Positions 1-9,749 are shown, counted from the first letter of the stretch. The stretch: DNA of 64,000 nt from JAEUIG01 sp046349775 (GCA_046349775.1 JAXMBS010000023.1:10016-74015), one strand, 5' to 3'. The notes: generated by a model from the letters alone, not told the origin. Made by a program: numbers and translations.

Positions 1-552
1 GCGACGCTGCGACTGCAGGCGCGAATCCTGGCGTCCTCAAACCGTAATCTGGAGCGGCAGGTTGCGCGGAGGCGCTTCCGCGCAGACCTGTATTACCGGT
101 TGAATGTGCTGCGCCTGGAATTGCCGCCGCTTAGAGCGCGGAAAGAGGACGTGCCGCCGCTGGTCCAGCATTTTGTCAACGTTTCCCGACACGACGCCAT
201 CGCGGCCGTGCGCGGCGTGACCCCGCGCGCCATGCAGGCGTTGTGCGACTACGACTGGCCGGGCAACGTCCGCGAGCTGCGAAACGTCATTTATCGGGCG
301 TGCGTGTTGGCGGAAGCGCCGCTGCTGGAATCAGTCCCACTGCCGCCCGCGGAGCCCCGTCCAGCCCTGAGCCTGATCCGCGATGATCCGTACGCCGACC
401 TGCCGCTGGAGGAAATTGAACGGCGGGCGATTCTGGCGCGGTTGCGGAATTGCGGCGGAAACAAGACTGCTGCAGCGGCCGCATTAGGGGTGACGTCGCG
501 AACGTTGCGGAACAAGCTCAGCCAGTACCGCCGACTCGGCCATCTCACATGA
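1..552 (+). CDS. Sigma-54-dependent transcriptional activator, C-terminal part (FlrC/FleR-like)
   Basis: The gene is cut by the left edge of the window. The open frame starts at base 1 and encodes the end of an NtrC-type AAA+ domain. RFRADLYYRLNVL followed by LPPLRARKEDVPPL is the standard post-sensor region of this family, and DWPGNVREL is the conserved R-finger/sensor II stretch. A Fis-type helix-turn-helix (GVTSRTLRNKL) closes the protein. Such activators remodel sigma-54 RNA polymerase. Because fliK and the hook genes follow directly on the same strand, a role as the middle-class flagellar activator is inferred. The receiver and GAFTGA regions lie outside the window, so the exact ortholog cannot be named. 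Confidence 0.9.
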   Translation, partial: ATLRLQARILASSNRNLERQVARRRFRADLYYRLNVLRLELPPLRARKEDVPPLVQHFVNVSRHDAIAAVRGVTPRAMQALCDYDWPGNVRELRNVIYRACVLAEAPLLESVPLPPAEPRPALSLIRDDPYADLPLEEIERRAILARLRNCGGNKTAAAAALGVTSRTLRNKLSQYRRLGHLT

Positions 553-713
553 GGAGCGATGCTGGCGGCACGCGCACAAACACACTGTTGGCAATCGACA
601 CGTGCGGAATCGATTTCCGCGCGGACAGGAGGATTTTTCCTGCAGTCGGGCGCGGGAGGCAAATTCGAGTCCGAGCAGAGTCGCAACATCAATTGCAACA
701 AGGAGTTGTTTAA

Positions 714-2515
714 AGGCAGGTCCAGCCGGACGACGGCGGCGCGGAGATTGCATCTTCCGGCGACGTTCCACACGTCGAGGAGCGGCATGCAATCATCGGG
801 ATCTATTGCCGGGGCGCGGGCCCCTCGCTGATCGCGGACCTGATTCCCCAGAGTCCCGCGACTCAGCTGCCGTATGGAGTGCCGTTCGGCGTCGCGCCGA
901 TTACGTCAGATCCGGGCGATTTTCAGGACCAGCTCCGGCGGTTGCTGGCAGGTGCACAGGTTGCTGGACTCGGGCTGACGATGTTAGTCGACTGCCGCAT
1001 CGGGCGCGCCAGGCAACGCGAACGCAGCTCAGCCTACTGACGGTGCGACAGCCGCCGCCAGTGACGTGATTTCGCCGGGAACGCGGCTCTCGTTCAGACG
1101 TTACGAGCGGTGGACATGCCGTCGGCCTCCTGCCGGATTCCGATGATCCGTGTTCTGCGACGCCGATGGCATCGCAGTCGGGGCGATCCAGGAACGAGGA
1201 GTTTGCCCCCTTCCGATGGCCGCAGGCGGATTCGAAATCATTGACTTCAGTCGTTGCCGCGCCGGCGACCGTGCGCGCTGTCTTGTTGACTTTAGCCTTT
1301 CATCCCGAATTTGCCGACTCCGGCTGAAGGCGGCGACCGCAACTCCGACAACGGCTGGCCGCACGGGATCCAGGACATCTTATGGAGCCGAGCCAGTCGG
1401 CATGCCGCCGCGGTTCCGTATCGAGCCGGACGCGCAGGACGCCGTTGCGGGACATGAAAGTGCGTTGTCGTCCGAATCAACTCCCGCGTCCGCTACGCTG
1501 ATCGACAGCCCCCTTCGCTTGCCGACAACGACGTCCACTACGTTGATCGACGGCCCCCTTCAACTGCCGTCAACGCCGTCCGCAGATCCCTACCACACCA
1601 CCGGCACGCCGCCGGCACCCGAAGCCACGGTGCCTGAGTCATCAGGATCGTCGGCCCGTTCTGCCGTCGACCGCCGGTCTCGCCGCAAGTGTCACTCTGC
1701 TCCCGGACGAGCAGCACGGATTGAGCTCCATCGCGGCCAACGCGACAGAGTTGCCGACTAATGCGGGACACGCCGAAACGGTTGGGTCGATAGCGGCGCC
1801 GACCAGTGCACCTCTTCCGGCTGTGCCGACAACAGGCGACCCGCGCCTGGATCGCCGACTGGGCGCCGTTGAGGCGAACAACTGGGTGCAGTCGACGGAT
1901 CGCGTTTCGACGATCCTGCCAACGGCCGTCAAGGCAGCGGTGCGGATCCGCGATAACGAAGTGCTCTCAGTGGATTCCGGTTCATCTGCGTATCCCGTCG
2001 CAACCGACATCGCCGGCATCACCAACCTGACGACCGGCGATCGTACGGGCTTGGCAAATTTGAATTCGACGGCGCCACCATTGGATCCGTCCGCTGGGGG
2101 CGGGTCTCTGGTGCAGCAGGTTTCGCACGCCATTGAAGCCTGGCGAGGTTCGCTCGCCGAGCACGGAACCGCGCGGTTTGCCGCCTGGCTGACGCCGCCG
2201 AATCTGGGACAGGTGTGGGTCGAATTGACCCGCTCGGGCGGCGGCATCACCGCGCGAATCAGCGCGTCAGACGATTCGGTGCAGTCGCTGCTCAATGCCC
2301 AGAGCCCCGGTCTGCGGCAGGCGCTCGCGGATTCGGGAATCAACATCACTGCGTTGGATGTTTCCGGCCGCTCCGGCGGCGATGCCACGTCGCAGCGACA
2401 ACAGCAGCAGTCGGACGAGCGTGCGGAACATGAGACCCTGCCGCCGCTGAGGTTCACGGCATCCGCTCGCCGGGCCCTGGCCGCGAATCCCGGCGTCGTC
2501 GACGTCCGCGTCTGA
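714..2515 (+). CDS. fliK: Flagellar hook-length control protein FliK, interrupted by several frameshifts
   Basis: The last uninterrupted segment (about 1650-2515) contains the FliK C-terminal domain: LTPPNLGQVWVEL, then SQSLLNAQSPGLRQAL-like helices and GINITALDVS, followed by a Gln-rich tail. This domain contacts the export gate protein FlhB and triggers the switch from hook to filament secretion. Upstream, coding-like sequence continues but changes frame: about 714-1010 (frame of position 720), 1010-1095, 1097-1310, 1310-1375 and 1375-1650. These pieces show the Pro/Ser/Thr-rich composition normal for a FliK linker, including an imperfect tandem unit (TLIDSPLRLP / TLIDGPLQLP, about 1498-1585). 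No convincing start codon is visible near 714. The C-terminal identification is secure; the N-terminal limits and the number of frameshifts (about five) are inferred. Confidence 0.72.
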
Positions 2516-2558
2516 GAATCAACACCCAAACGAACACATTTTAACCCGGTAAACGATC

Positions 2559-2951
2559 ATGGCGACTACGACCTCTTCCGCGACGGCATTGACCGGTACG
2601 GACGCGCGTGACCAGTACCTGAAACTGATGATCACGCAACTGCAGAATCAGAATCCACTCGAGCCGACGAGTCAGGAAGACTTCCTAATGCAGTTGTCGC
2701 AGTTCTCGATCCTGGAAGGGGTCGACAACCTGAATCTGTCCTTTGGACAGATGCTGAAGGTTCAGGAGCTGTCGCAGGGCGCACAGCTTGTCGGCCAGAC
2801 CGTTCATTATAAGACTGACACCGGAACTGCGACTGGCGTTGTGCAGGCGGCCGGCGTCGACAATGGCAGCCTGCAGTTGCTCATCGACGGTAACACGGTC
2901 TCGCTGGACAACGTGATCGCGGTCACACGACCGGCATCGTCGGCTGGCTGA
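2559..2951 (+). CDS. flgD: Flagellar hook capping/assembly protein FlgD (short form)
   Basis: FlgD caps the growing hook and guides polymerisation of FlgE subunits. The 130-residue product has the conserved N-terminal FlgD signature (YLKLMITQLQNQNPLEP) and the following QLSQFSILEGVDNLN region. A short beta-rich stretch (VGQTVHYKTDTG to VSLDNVIAV) corresponds to the tudor-like part. The Ig-like domain of E. coli FlgD (about 230 residues) is absent, as in many short FlgD proteins. It lies between fliK and flgE on the same strand, which fits a hook operon. Confidence 0.92.
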   Translation: MATTTSSATALTGTDARDQYLKLMITQLQNQNPLEPTSQEDFLMQLSQFSILEGVDNLNLSFGQMLKVQELSQGAQLVGQTVHYKTDTGTATGVVQAAGVDNGSLQLLIDGNTVSLDNVIAVTRPASSAG

Positions 2952-3114
2952 ACAGGAACTTTTCAGGACGCGGCTCGTTTCGTACGCAGCACTGCCGTCG
3001 GGCGGTGGATTTCCCTCTGCGGAATGCCGGTTCCCGCAACGCATTCCGCAGGGGCATTGAGCTGCTGTATTCGTATCCCGCTACGCAAACCCTTAATGAC
3101 CCAGGAATGAAGTT

Positions 3115-4777
3115 ATGGCGAACGCTCTGATTACCGGCGTGACCGGTCTCAATGCCGACCAGCGGATGCTGGAGGTGATTGGCAACAACATCGCAAACCT
3201 GAACACCACCGGCTACAAGTCGCGGAGGACCTTGTTCTCCGACATGCTCTATGAGACGGTTCGCTCCGCCTCGGGCAGTTCCGGCGGAAATCAGGGAAGC
3301 GTCAATCCGGCGCAAATCGGGAGCGGCGTCCAGATTGCACGGATCGACACGCAGATGTCGCAGGGAAACCTGGAAAATACCGGAGGCCAGTTCGATTTTG
3401 CGCTCCAGGGGAACGGGTTCTTCATTGTCAATGACGGGCAACAGAACCTGTATACGCGCGCCGGAACGTTTGGACTGGACGACACGGGGACGCTGATCGA
3501 TCCCGCCACGGGATACCGCGTGCAGCGATTCGATGGCGTGGGAGAACCGGACGGCGTGAACCCGGGCTTTCAAGTGCCGGGCGACTCCAGCATCCACATC
3601 CCATTCGGAGCCGTGATTCCGGGTGGGAGGACCTCAACGGCGGCTCTCCGCGGCAACCTGCCGTCGACTGACAGTGGGCCGGTGGCGCAGGTGGCGTCTT
3701 CATTTTCGCCGTGGGAAGCAGGCGGCTCGGCGGCCACGGCGGCCACGCTGCTACAATCTCGATCTGAACGGTACGGACTATACGTCCGGTGACTCGATCA
3801 CGATTTCCGCAACCAACCACGACGGTTCTCCGGTGAGCAGCACGTTTGCCGTGGATGGGACAACAACGGTCAGCGACCTCGTCTCGGCGATCAACTCGGC
3901 CTTCACCGGCGCACGGACGACATTGGGCCGACGGCCGGATCGCGGTGACGAGCGACACGCCGGGACCATCGTTCCTCAGCGTCACGCTGACCGACACGGC
4001 CGGCAACACGGGTGGCACCGACTTCGCCACGAATCCGCTGCTGGCCAGCACGACTGGAAAGGACGGCGATACGGAGGCGGTCTCGGTCGAGGTGTTCGAC
4101 CAGCGGGGAGACTCGCACTTTGTCAACCTGACACTACAGAAGCAGGCCGACGGAAGCTGGAACGCGACTGCAGCCATGAATCCAGCCGACGGGACGATCA
4201 CGACGGCAGCATTCAGGGGATTCGCTTCAACCCCGACGGCTCCTTCGCGAGCGTGGATGGCAGCGGAACCGGTGACGCCAATCTCATCTTTCAGTTCGCC
4301 GGCGCACCGGCTCCGCAAACAATCTCCCTTACGTTCGGCAGCAGCAGCCAGTTCGATGGCCTGACGGAACTCGCGATGCCGGCCTCAATGGCGGCGACGC
4401 ACGACGGCTACCCGCCGGGGAGCCTTGTGGACGTGCAGATCCGCAACGACGGCACGATCGACGGCATCACGAGCAACGGCTACAAGTTTCCGCTCGCGCA
4501 TCTCCGCGATCGCATCGTTTCGGAATCCGGACGGGCTGGACGCACGCGGTAGCAACTACTTCGCATCGACGCTGGCCAGTGGCGACGTGGAGATCAGCGC
4601 TGCCCAGTCGGGCAGCCGCGGCTCGATTCGTGGCGCTCAGCTGGAGCAGTCAAACGTCGACATCGCGCTGGAGTTCACACGGCTGATCGTGGCTCAGCTG
4701 CTGGTTCTCGGCTAACGCCAGAACCATACGGGTAACTGACCAGTGTCCTTGAAGAATTGACCAATTTGATCCGGTAG
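3115..4777 (+). CDS. flgE: Flagellar hook protein FlgE, with at least five frameshifts
   Basis: The product begins with a canonical rod/hook N-terminus (NALITGVTGLNADQRMLEVIGNNIANLNTTGYK) and the central FDFALQGNGFFIV motif. The frame then changes near 3700 (to LDLNGTDYTSGDSI), near 3930 (to IAVTSDTPG), near 4210 (to GIRFNPDGSF) and near 4520 (to GSNYFASTLASG). The end is also split. After EFTRLIVAQ the open frame stops at 4715, but shifted frames restore FSANARTIRVTDQ and then VLEELTNLIR with a stop at 4777, which is the expected FlgE C-terminus. All domains are therefore present in order, about 554 residues in total. FlgE forms the hook, the universal joint between motor and filament. Sequencing indels are the simplest explanation, but real decay is possible. 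Confidence 0.88.
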
Positions 4778-5480
4778 TCGGCAGCGGCAGCGGATCGAGC
4801 GCGAGCACGTGAGCGACGTGCATGGACACCAGCCGCACGAACTCGGCAGGCTGCTGCTGGCGAGATTCGCGTTCGCCACGATCGTGTCGACGGCGTCGAG
4901 CGAACGCGCAGTCTCCGTTGCTGAACGGGACATCCTGCGCCGCGTAGCGGGTTGTATCGATGCTGGCCAGTGTCCGCCGTTCGGCGGCACTGACGACGCG
5001 GATCGACAGTCCCAACTCCAGCGGCGGGTACGGCGAATAGCTGGTCACCGTCACAAACAAGAATGCGTCGGGACGGTGCAGTCCGGCAAGCTGCGCCAAT
5101 TCCTCCTCCGTCGGGTACGGAGAAGGAGGCGGCTCGCAGGCGGTGCAGGGCTTCGGCTCGGCCAGGACGATTTCAAACGGTCCCACGGTTCGCAGTTCGT
5201 TGAACAGCACCTCCGTGATCATCCCGGTTGCAACCGGATCGTCGAGGCCGACGATCGGCAGCAATAGCAATCGGTGGTGCACCGCGGGATCGTAACCTGG
5301 CCCCAGCACGACGCGGTACGGCGGCGGACCGGCTAGCGGCACCGTCATGCAGCCGGAGTTCATCGGCGATCCGAGGCATGCGGCGACCAGCAGCAAGCGC
5401 GCGGTTCGGCGGATTCGTCCGCTGCGGCGGATCGCCCTGGCGGACGCGCATTGCGTGGACCCTGTGGGATCTTGAGTCAT
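4650..5480 (-). CDS. Putative outer-membrane lipoprotein at the end of the fliL-fliA operon
   Basis: The ATG at 5480 overlaps the stop of the upstream lipoprotein gene by four bases (ATGA), so the two are translationally coupled. A basic N-terminus and hydrophobic stretch end in the lipobox LVAAC, suggesting a lipoprotein. The mature part (VVLGPGYDPAVHHRLLLLP, then MITEVLFNELRTVG and PDAFLFVTVTSYSPYPPLELGL) resembles the beta-alpha fold of CsgG/TolB-N-like envelope lipoproteins, but no family can be named with certainty. Near 4920 and 4860 coding potential appears to leave this frame (AVDTIVANANLAS in another frame) and return (PAEFVRLVSMHVAHVLALDP). The true end is probably near 4770, convergent with flgE. 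A flagellar envelope role is inferred from context only. Confidence 0.6.
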   Translation of the reverse strand: MTQDPTGSTQCASARAIRRSGRIRRTARLLLVAACLGSPMNSGCMTVPLAGPPPYRVVLGPGYDPAVHHRLLLLPIVGLDDPVATGMITEVLFNELRTVGPFEIVLAEPKPCTACEPPPSPYPTEEELAQLAGLHRPDAFLFVTVTSYSPYPPLELGLSIRVVSAAERRTLASIDTTRYAAQDVPFSNGDCAFARRRRHDRGERESRQQQPAEFVRLVSMHVAHVLALDPLPLPTTGSNWSILQGHWSVTRMVLALAENQQLSHDQPCELQRDVDV

Positions 5481-6223
5481 CGAATGACTCCCGGAGAGCG
5501 GTTCCCCCTCGCCATCTGCTGCGGATCGGCGGCGCCCGGTGAAGGCTCCGTCGTCGGCAGCGTCTGGAGTAGCAGTTCGAGCGTCTCGTTCAATTCGTCC
5601 AGAGCCTGCAGGTCAGCGGCATTCTGGGCCTGGATCGTGTCTCGGACGACGTCCAGCTCAGCGCGCCAGGAGATGAAGTCGGTCTGCAGTCGCTGCGTCG
5701 CTGCTCGTGCTGCCGCCGATTCGCGACGCGCTTCATCGAGTGCCGCTGCTTGTTCGGTCAGCCTGCGGTCGAGGCTCGCGATCTGGCTCGAGAGCTCATC
5801 GATCATCGACTGGGTCACGACTGGTTCTTTGGGTTCGGCTGTCGGGCACGGCGCCGCGATCGGGACCGGACATTCTTCGGCCGGCGGGGCCAGGGGGGGA
5901 AACAGGTCCATGACCGGTCCGGTCGGCGCCGACAACGCCACTTCCGTTCCGGTCGGTGGCACGCCGGTTTCGTTCGTTGCGGCGGCCTGCATTTCGACAC
6001 CGGGCGGAGTCGCGCCGTCCCGATGTTCGTAGGCAATCGGAGCCGGCGCCAGTGGAAGGCTGGGCTGCACCCACGCCGCCGGCGGTCCCGGCGGCGGCGC
6101 CCGCGGATCGACGGAGACGCAACCGCACAGAGCGGCGGTAGCCAGCCAGACGCACGCGGGCGATGTCCACGACGCCCTCATCTGCGGGATCCAGGCTCGT
6201 TGCACAATCAAGGAACGGTTCAT
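5477..6223 (-). CDS. Putative coiled-coil lipoprotein in the flagellar operon
   Basis: The 248-residue product starts after a good ribosome binding site (GGAGG seven bases upstream). It has a signal peptide with lipobox ALCGC at about residue 35. A Pro-rich region (PRAPPPGPPAAW) follows, then an acidic/Pro-rich linker, and from about residue 140 a long heptad-patterned helix (SSQIASLDRRLTEQAAALDEARRE and onward), which is a predicted coiled coil. Its last codon overlaps the next lipoprotein gene. No known flagellar family is recognisable. Its place downstream of fliA suggests an envelope-associated accessory protein. Confidence 0.7.
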   Translation of the reverse strand: MNRSLIVQRAWIPQMRASWTSPACVWLATAALCGCVSVDPRAPPPGPPAAWVQPSLPLAPAPIAYEHRDGATPPGVEMQAAATNETGVPPTGTEVALSAPTGPVMDLFPPLAPPAEECPVPIAAPCPTAEPKEPVVTQSMIDELSSQIASLDRRLTEQAAALDEARRESAAARAATQRLQTDFISWRAELDVVRDTIQAQNAADLQALDELNETLELLLQTLPTTEPSPGAADPQQMARGNRSPGVIR

Positions 6224-6241
6224 GTTCGCCTCCGGCCGCGT

Positions 6242-6445
6242 TCAGGCGGCCTTGCTGCCGTAGTCCAGGTCGAGACACAGGACCTCGCCGCAGCGACATT
6301 GGATCCGAATCGAGCGCACGCCGGCGGAATCACGCAACACGTCCACCTGCGGCTCCGGTTCGGAATTCGCCTCCGCACCGACGTGGACGCGACGTTCCGT
6401 AAACAGGATGCGACCGCGAGGAATCATTCGGGAATCAGTCGTCAT
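6242..6445 (-). CDS. Small conserved-looking protein with a CxC motif, 67 aa
   Basis: This short frame lies between fliA and the lipoprotein genes on the same strand. Its product contains CRCGEVLCLDLDY near the C-terminus. The CxC plus a third Cys could bind a metal or form a disulfide. Codon third positions are GC-rich as in its neighbours, which favours a real gene. I do not recognise the family, and the function is unknown. Confidence 0.55.
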   Translation of the reverse strand: MTTDSRMIPRGRILFTERRVHVGAEANSEPEPQVDVLRDSAGVRSIRIQCRCGEVLCLDLDYGSKAA

Positions 6446-6465
6446 GGATGCAGTGTTCAGCGTCC

Positions 6466-6526
6466 CGGGCAGTTGTCGACACGTCGTCTCCAGTGCAGGC
6501 GGTTTGCTCAGTTGTCCGGGACACGT
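6466..6526. repeat. Imperfect inverted repeat overlapping the fliA 3' end
   Basis: Two arms are visible: CGTCCCGGGCAGTTG at 6461-6475 and CAGTTGTCCGGGACACGT at 6509-6526. The second arm is nearly identical to the perfect repeat at 62100-62168. It supplies the last codons of fliA (GRVPDN) and its stop codon, so the repeat family can extend into coding sequence. Confidence 0.6.
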
Positions 6527-7305
6527 CCGCTGGCCGATGTCACCAGCAGTTTCAGACTCTCTTCGGCGCGGGACAACAATCGTGAGACGCGCGACTCCGA
6601 CAGATGCAACGTGTCGGCAATCTCTCGCAGCCGCAGGTCTTCGAGGTAGTACAGTGTCAGCACGAGCCGTTCGCGACGCGGCAGCCGTTCAATCGCGTCG
6701 GCAAGCCGGGCGCGCTCCTCCTGCTTCGTCACGGAGTCGATGCCGTCGCTTGGCGAGCTGTTGCGATCGACCAGCGAGTCGCCGAGATCATCGGTCCAGG
6801 GCTCTTGGCGGATCAGCGCGGCCGCCTGGCGGCACTCGTCGACCTCTGCCACGGTGAGTCCCGTGATGTGCGCGACCGCCGCCGACGTCACCGGCGGATC
6901 GAGCCGCAACCAGGCGTTCTTGACGACCGACATTCGCTTCAGCATGCGCTGCGGCAGCGGGCAGTTGCGCCGCAATTCGTCGAGGATGGCACCGCGAATT
7001 CGCAACCGCGCGAAGGCCCCGAAATCCACGCCGCGGCTCGAATCGAACTGGCCGGCCGCTTCCACCAGCCCCAGTACGCCCGCGGATTCCAGGTTCTGGC
7101 GGTCCACGTCGGCGGGGAGACGCGCTGCGATCCGGCCGAGAATGTGACGGACGTCCTCGAGATGGTCGAGGATCAGCCGCTCACGTTCGTCGCGCGCCGC
7201 CTGTTGTCGATATGCCGCTACGCCGGCTTCCATGCCTGTGCTTATATCCTCTTGTTCCGGGAGGGCGACGCTCTTGCGGAGCCGTTCCCAAAACGGGGCG
7301 CTCAT
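6508..7305 (-). CDS. fliA: Flagellar sigma factor sigma-28 (FliA)
   Basis: FliA directs RNA polymerase to late flagellar promoters. The 265-residue product (start MSAPFWERLRKS at 7305; an in-frame extension to 7416 lacks conserved features) has sigma region 2 (SAGVLGLVEAAGQFDSSRG, FGAFARLRIRGAILDELRR), region 3 (MSVVKNAWLRL to GLTVAEV) and region 4 with its helix-turn-helix (LPRRERLVLTLYYLEDL, IADTLHLSESRVSRLL). Length and domain order match FliA/WhiG-type factors. It sits downstream of flhA and a small membrane protein gene. A matching GCCGATAA element precedes flgB in this window. Confidence 0.93.
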   Translation of the reverse strand: MSAPFWERLRKSVALPEQEDISTGMEAGVAAYRQQAARDERERLILDHLEDVRHILGRIAARLPADVDRQNLESAGVLGLVEAAGQFDSSRGVDFGAFARLRIRGAILDELRRNCPLPQRMLKRMSVVKNAWLRLDPPVTSAAVAHITGLTVAEVDECRQAAALIRQEPWTDDLGDSLVDRNSSPSDGIDSVTKQEERARLADAIERLPRRERLVLTLYYLEDLRLREIADTLHLSESRVSRLLSRAEESLKLLVTSASGRVPDN

Positions 7306-7357
7306 GCCGGTTCGGCTCTCCCGACTGGTCGGGATCACCCTCCCGGCTTCGCAAACC

Positions 7358-7555
7358 CTATTCGTCCTCGGCCAACTGTCGCAGGAACCGCGACAGCAGT
7401 TCCACGACCGTGCCAACCACGACCCCCGACACGACGGCGCGCAGCAGGATCGTGTCCGGATTGAGATTGCGCAGCACGCCGATCAGCATTGCACCGGCGG
7501 CGGCCAGCAATCCGGACAATCGGCCCCACGGCTGGTCCGAACGGTCTTCCATCAC
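7358..7555 (-). CDS. Small membrane protein between flhA and fliA, 65 aa
   Basis: The product has two hydrophobic segments (LSGLLAAAGAMLIGVL and VVSGVVVGTVVELLSRFL) separated by a short polar loop, so a hairpin membrane protein is predicted. It lies 51 bases downstream of flhA and 52 bases upstream of fliA on the same strand, in the position where many bacteria carry flhF/flhG. No family is recognised. Codon use and spacing support a real gene. Confidence 0.6.
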   Translation of the reverse strand: MMEDRSDQPWGRLSGLLAAAGAMLIGVLRNLNPDTILLRAVVSGVVVGTVVELLSRFLRQLAEDE

Positions 7556-7606
7556 TTCGCTCGCAGTCCATTAACACTGTCTTGGCCGGAATCTGGCGAC
7601 ACTGGC

Positions 7607-9749
7607 TCATGCAGCCGCCGCCGCGACTCCCCGTGGTTCTCCTGTTCCCGGCGCCGGCGCGCCCGTGCGCACCAGGTCGCCCGCTTCAAAGACGTCCTCC
7701 ACCCGCAACATGTCGATCGGTTCGATCAGCACGTCTCCCGGCACTTCGGCATAGCTGATGACCCCCAGTTCCGGGAGCGCCCGCAGGATCGCCTGTCGCA
7801 CCGGTCGGCGCAGGGAGCGATCGGTCAGCAGTGCGATTTCGGTCCGCTGCCGGGCGGCCGACTGCCACTGTTTTGACAGGATCGCGAGCAACCGTTCCAG
7901 CGGGCCCGGTCCGAGGAACAGGTGCCGATCGCGGACTGCTTCGCGCAGCTGCGATTCGAGACGTGGTTCAAGAATCAGCACGCGGAGTTTGCCTTGATCA
8001 TCGCGGAAGCGGTCGCAGATCGTGCGGCCCAGGTCTTCGCGGACGCGGGCGGTCAATTCGTCTGGATCCTTGACGGCTGAGGCGTGATTTACGACCGACT
8101 CGAGAATCGTCGCCAGATCCGCGATGGAGACGCGTTCGGAGACGAGCTGCACCAGAACCTGCTGCAGCGCGCCCATGCGGATCACATCCGGTTTCAGCTC
8201 GTCGACGATTGTCGGCGCGAACGAACGGACCTTGTCGATCATCTTCTTGAGGTCTTCGCGGGTCAGCAGTTCGTGCGCGTGCTTGCGCAGCACTTCGCCG
8301 AGATGCGTCGTCAGCACGCTGAGCGCATCGACCACGGTGTACCCGCCGATTTCGGCGCGGCGCCGCGTCTCCTGGCTGATCCAGACTGCCGGCAGATCGA
8401 ACGCCGGATCGCGCGTCGTCTCTCCTTCCAACGGCATGGTCACGCCGCCCGGATTGACGGCGAGCAGGCCATCCACACGGAGCGAACCGCGGGCGACCTC
8501 GCGGCCGGAGATCAAGATGCGGTACTGGCCCGGCTCCAGTTGTAGATTGTCGCGGATGCGGATCGGCGGAATCCACAGGCCGTTGGTCCGCGCGAAATCG
8601 CGGCGCAGCGTGGTGATCCGGTCGGCGATGCCTTTGGTGCGTTTGGCATGGACGTGCGGGATCAGTTGCGCTCCGATTTCCACCTGATCTGAGAGCAGGA
8701 AATCAGTCCACCTGCGCCTCTTCGTTCGGCACAACGGGCTGCGGAGTGTCTTCCGGTTCGGCGGCGGGCGGTGGGCGTTGACGATTCTGGTGCCGCAGGT
8801 ACATGGCCGTGCGCCTGCCAACAATAAGAATGGCAGTTTCGGCAGGCCGGGAACCAGCCGCCATCAGTCCGAGCACGCTCTTCGCCGGCTGCCAGTGCTT
8901 GCGGCTGAGCAAACAACTGCTGTCCGATTTCCTGCCCGAGGCTGTCGTCCGAATTGGTCTTCGTGGTCAGAATGCCGGCCGTGGTCGCAATGATCGCGCC
9001 GCCGGGATCTGCGACACGAGGCCGTCGCCGACTGCCAGTACCGAGTACGTGCAGCGAGTCGACGAGCGACATGCCGCCCGTCAGCCCCATCGCGATCCCA
9101 CCGATGAGGTTGACGGCCGTGATGATCAGCCCCGGCAATCGCGTCCCCCCGGACGAATTTCCAGCGCCGTCCATCGCCCCATAGAACTCCGCTTCCCGCG
9201 CGAGCCGCTGACGGCGTCGGCAGCCCGGCTTCGTTCAGCACGCCGGCGTTCAGCTCGGCGTCGATCGCCATCTGCTTGCCGGGCATGGCGTTCAAGGTAA
9301 ACCTCGCCGCGACTTCCGAGATGCGGCCAGCGCCTTTGGTAATGACGATGAACTGGATCACCACCAGGATCAGGAAGATCACCAGACCGACGATCAGGTT
9401 CCCGCCGACGACCATGCCGCCGAACGTCGAGACGATTTTGCCGGCGTCGGCGTCGAGCAGAATCAGCCGCGTCGTGGCGATGTTCAGCGACAAACGGTAC
9501 AGCGTCAGCAACAGCAACAGCGACGGAAAGACCGACAGATCGAGGGCCTGGCCGCGCAAGTGCCGAGAGCGTCACGAGCATGAGCAGGATCGTGAGCGCC
9601 AGGTTGGACGCGATCAGCATGTCCAGCAGCATCGTCGGCAGCGGAATCAGCATGACGACGAGCACGGCCAACAGCCCGGCCGACAGCAGAATTTCGCTCT
9701 GCTGCAGCCAGTTCGTCTGTGTCGGAAGAGTGGCCGCGGGGGACTTCAT
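7607..9749 (-). CDS. flhA: Flagellar type III export gate protein FlhA, with several frameshifts
   Basis: FlhA forms the nonameric export gate and docks chaperone-substrate complexes. The N-terminus (LLSAGLLAVLVVMLIPLPTMLLD) is in one frame until about 9560. The frame then changes for FGGMVVGGNLIVGLVIF and TLNAMPGKQMAIDAELNAG. The signature EFYGAMDGAG / KFVRGDAIAG / LIITAVN is split over three frames near 9155-9125. The stretch VLAVGDGLVSQIP is off-frame near 9045-9000, and another change occurs near 8905. From about 8700 a long intact frame encodes the cytoplasmic domain (VEIGAQLIPHVHAKRTKG to the end at 7607). Every expected domain is present in about 714 residues. At least seven indels are implied, most easily read as sequence errors. 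Confidence 0.9.

Noticed and set aside
1498..1585. Tandem repeat in fliK considered as a CRISPR or regulatory repeat
   Set aside because: It is an in-frame Pro/Thr/Leu protein repeat of two imperfect units within coding-like sequence.
1642..2529. A 295-codon - strand frame opposite fliK
   Set aside because: The FliK C-terminal domain is clear on the + strand, and the antisense product is Ser/Arg/Ala-rich noise.
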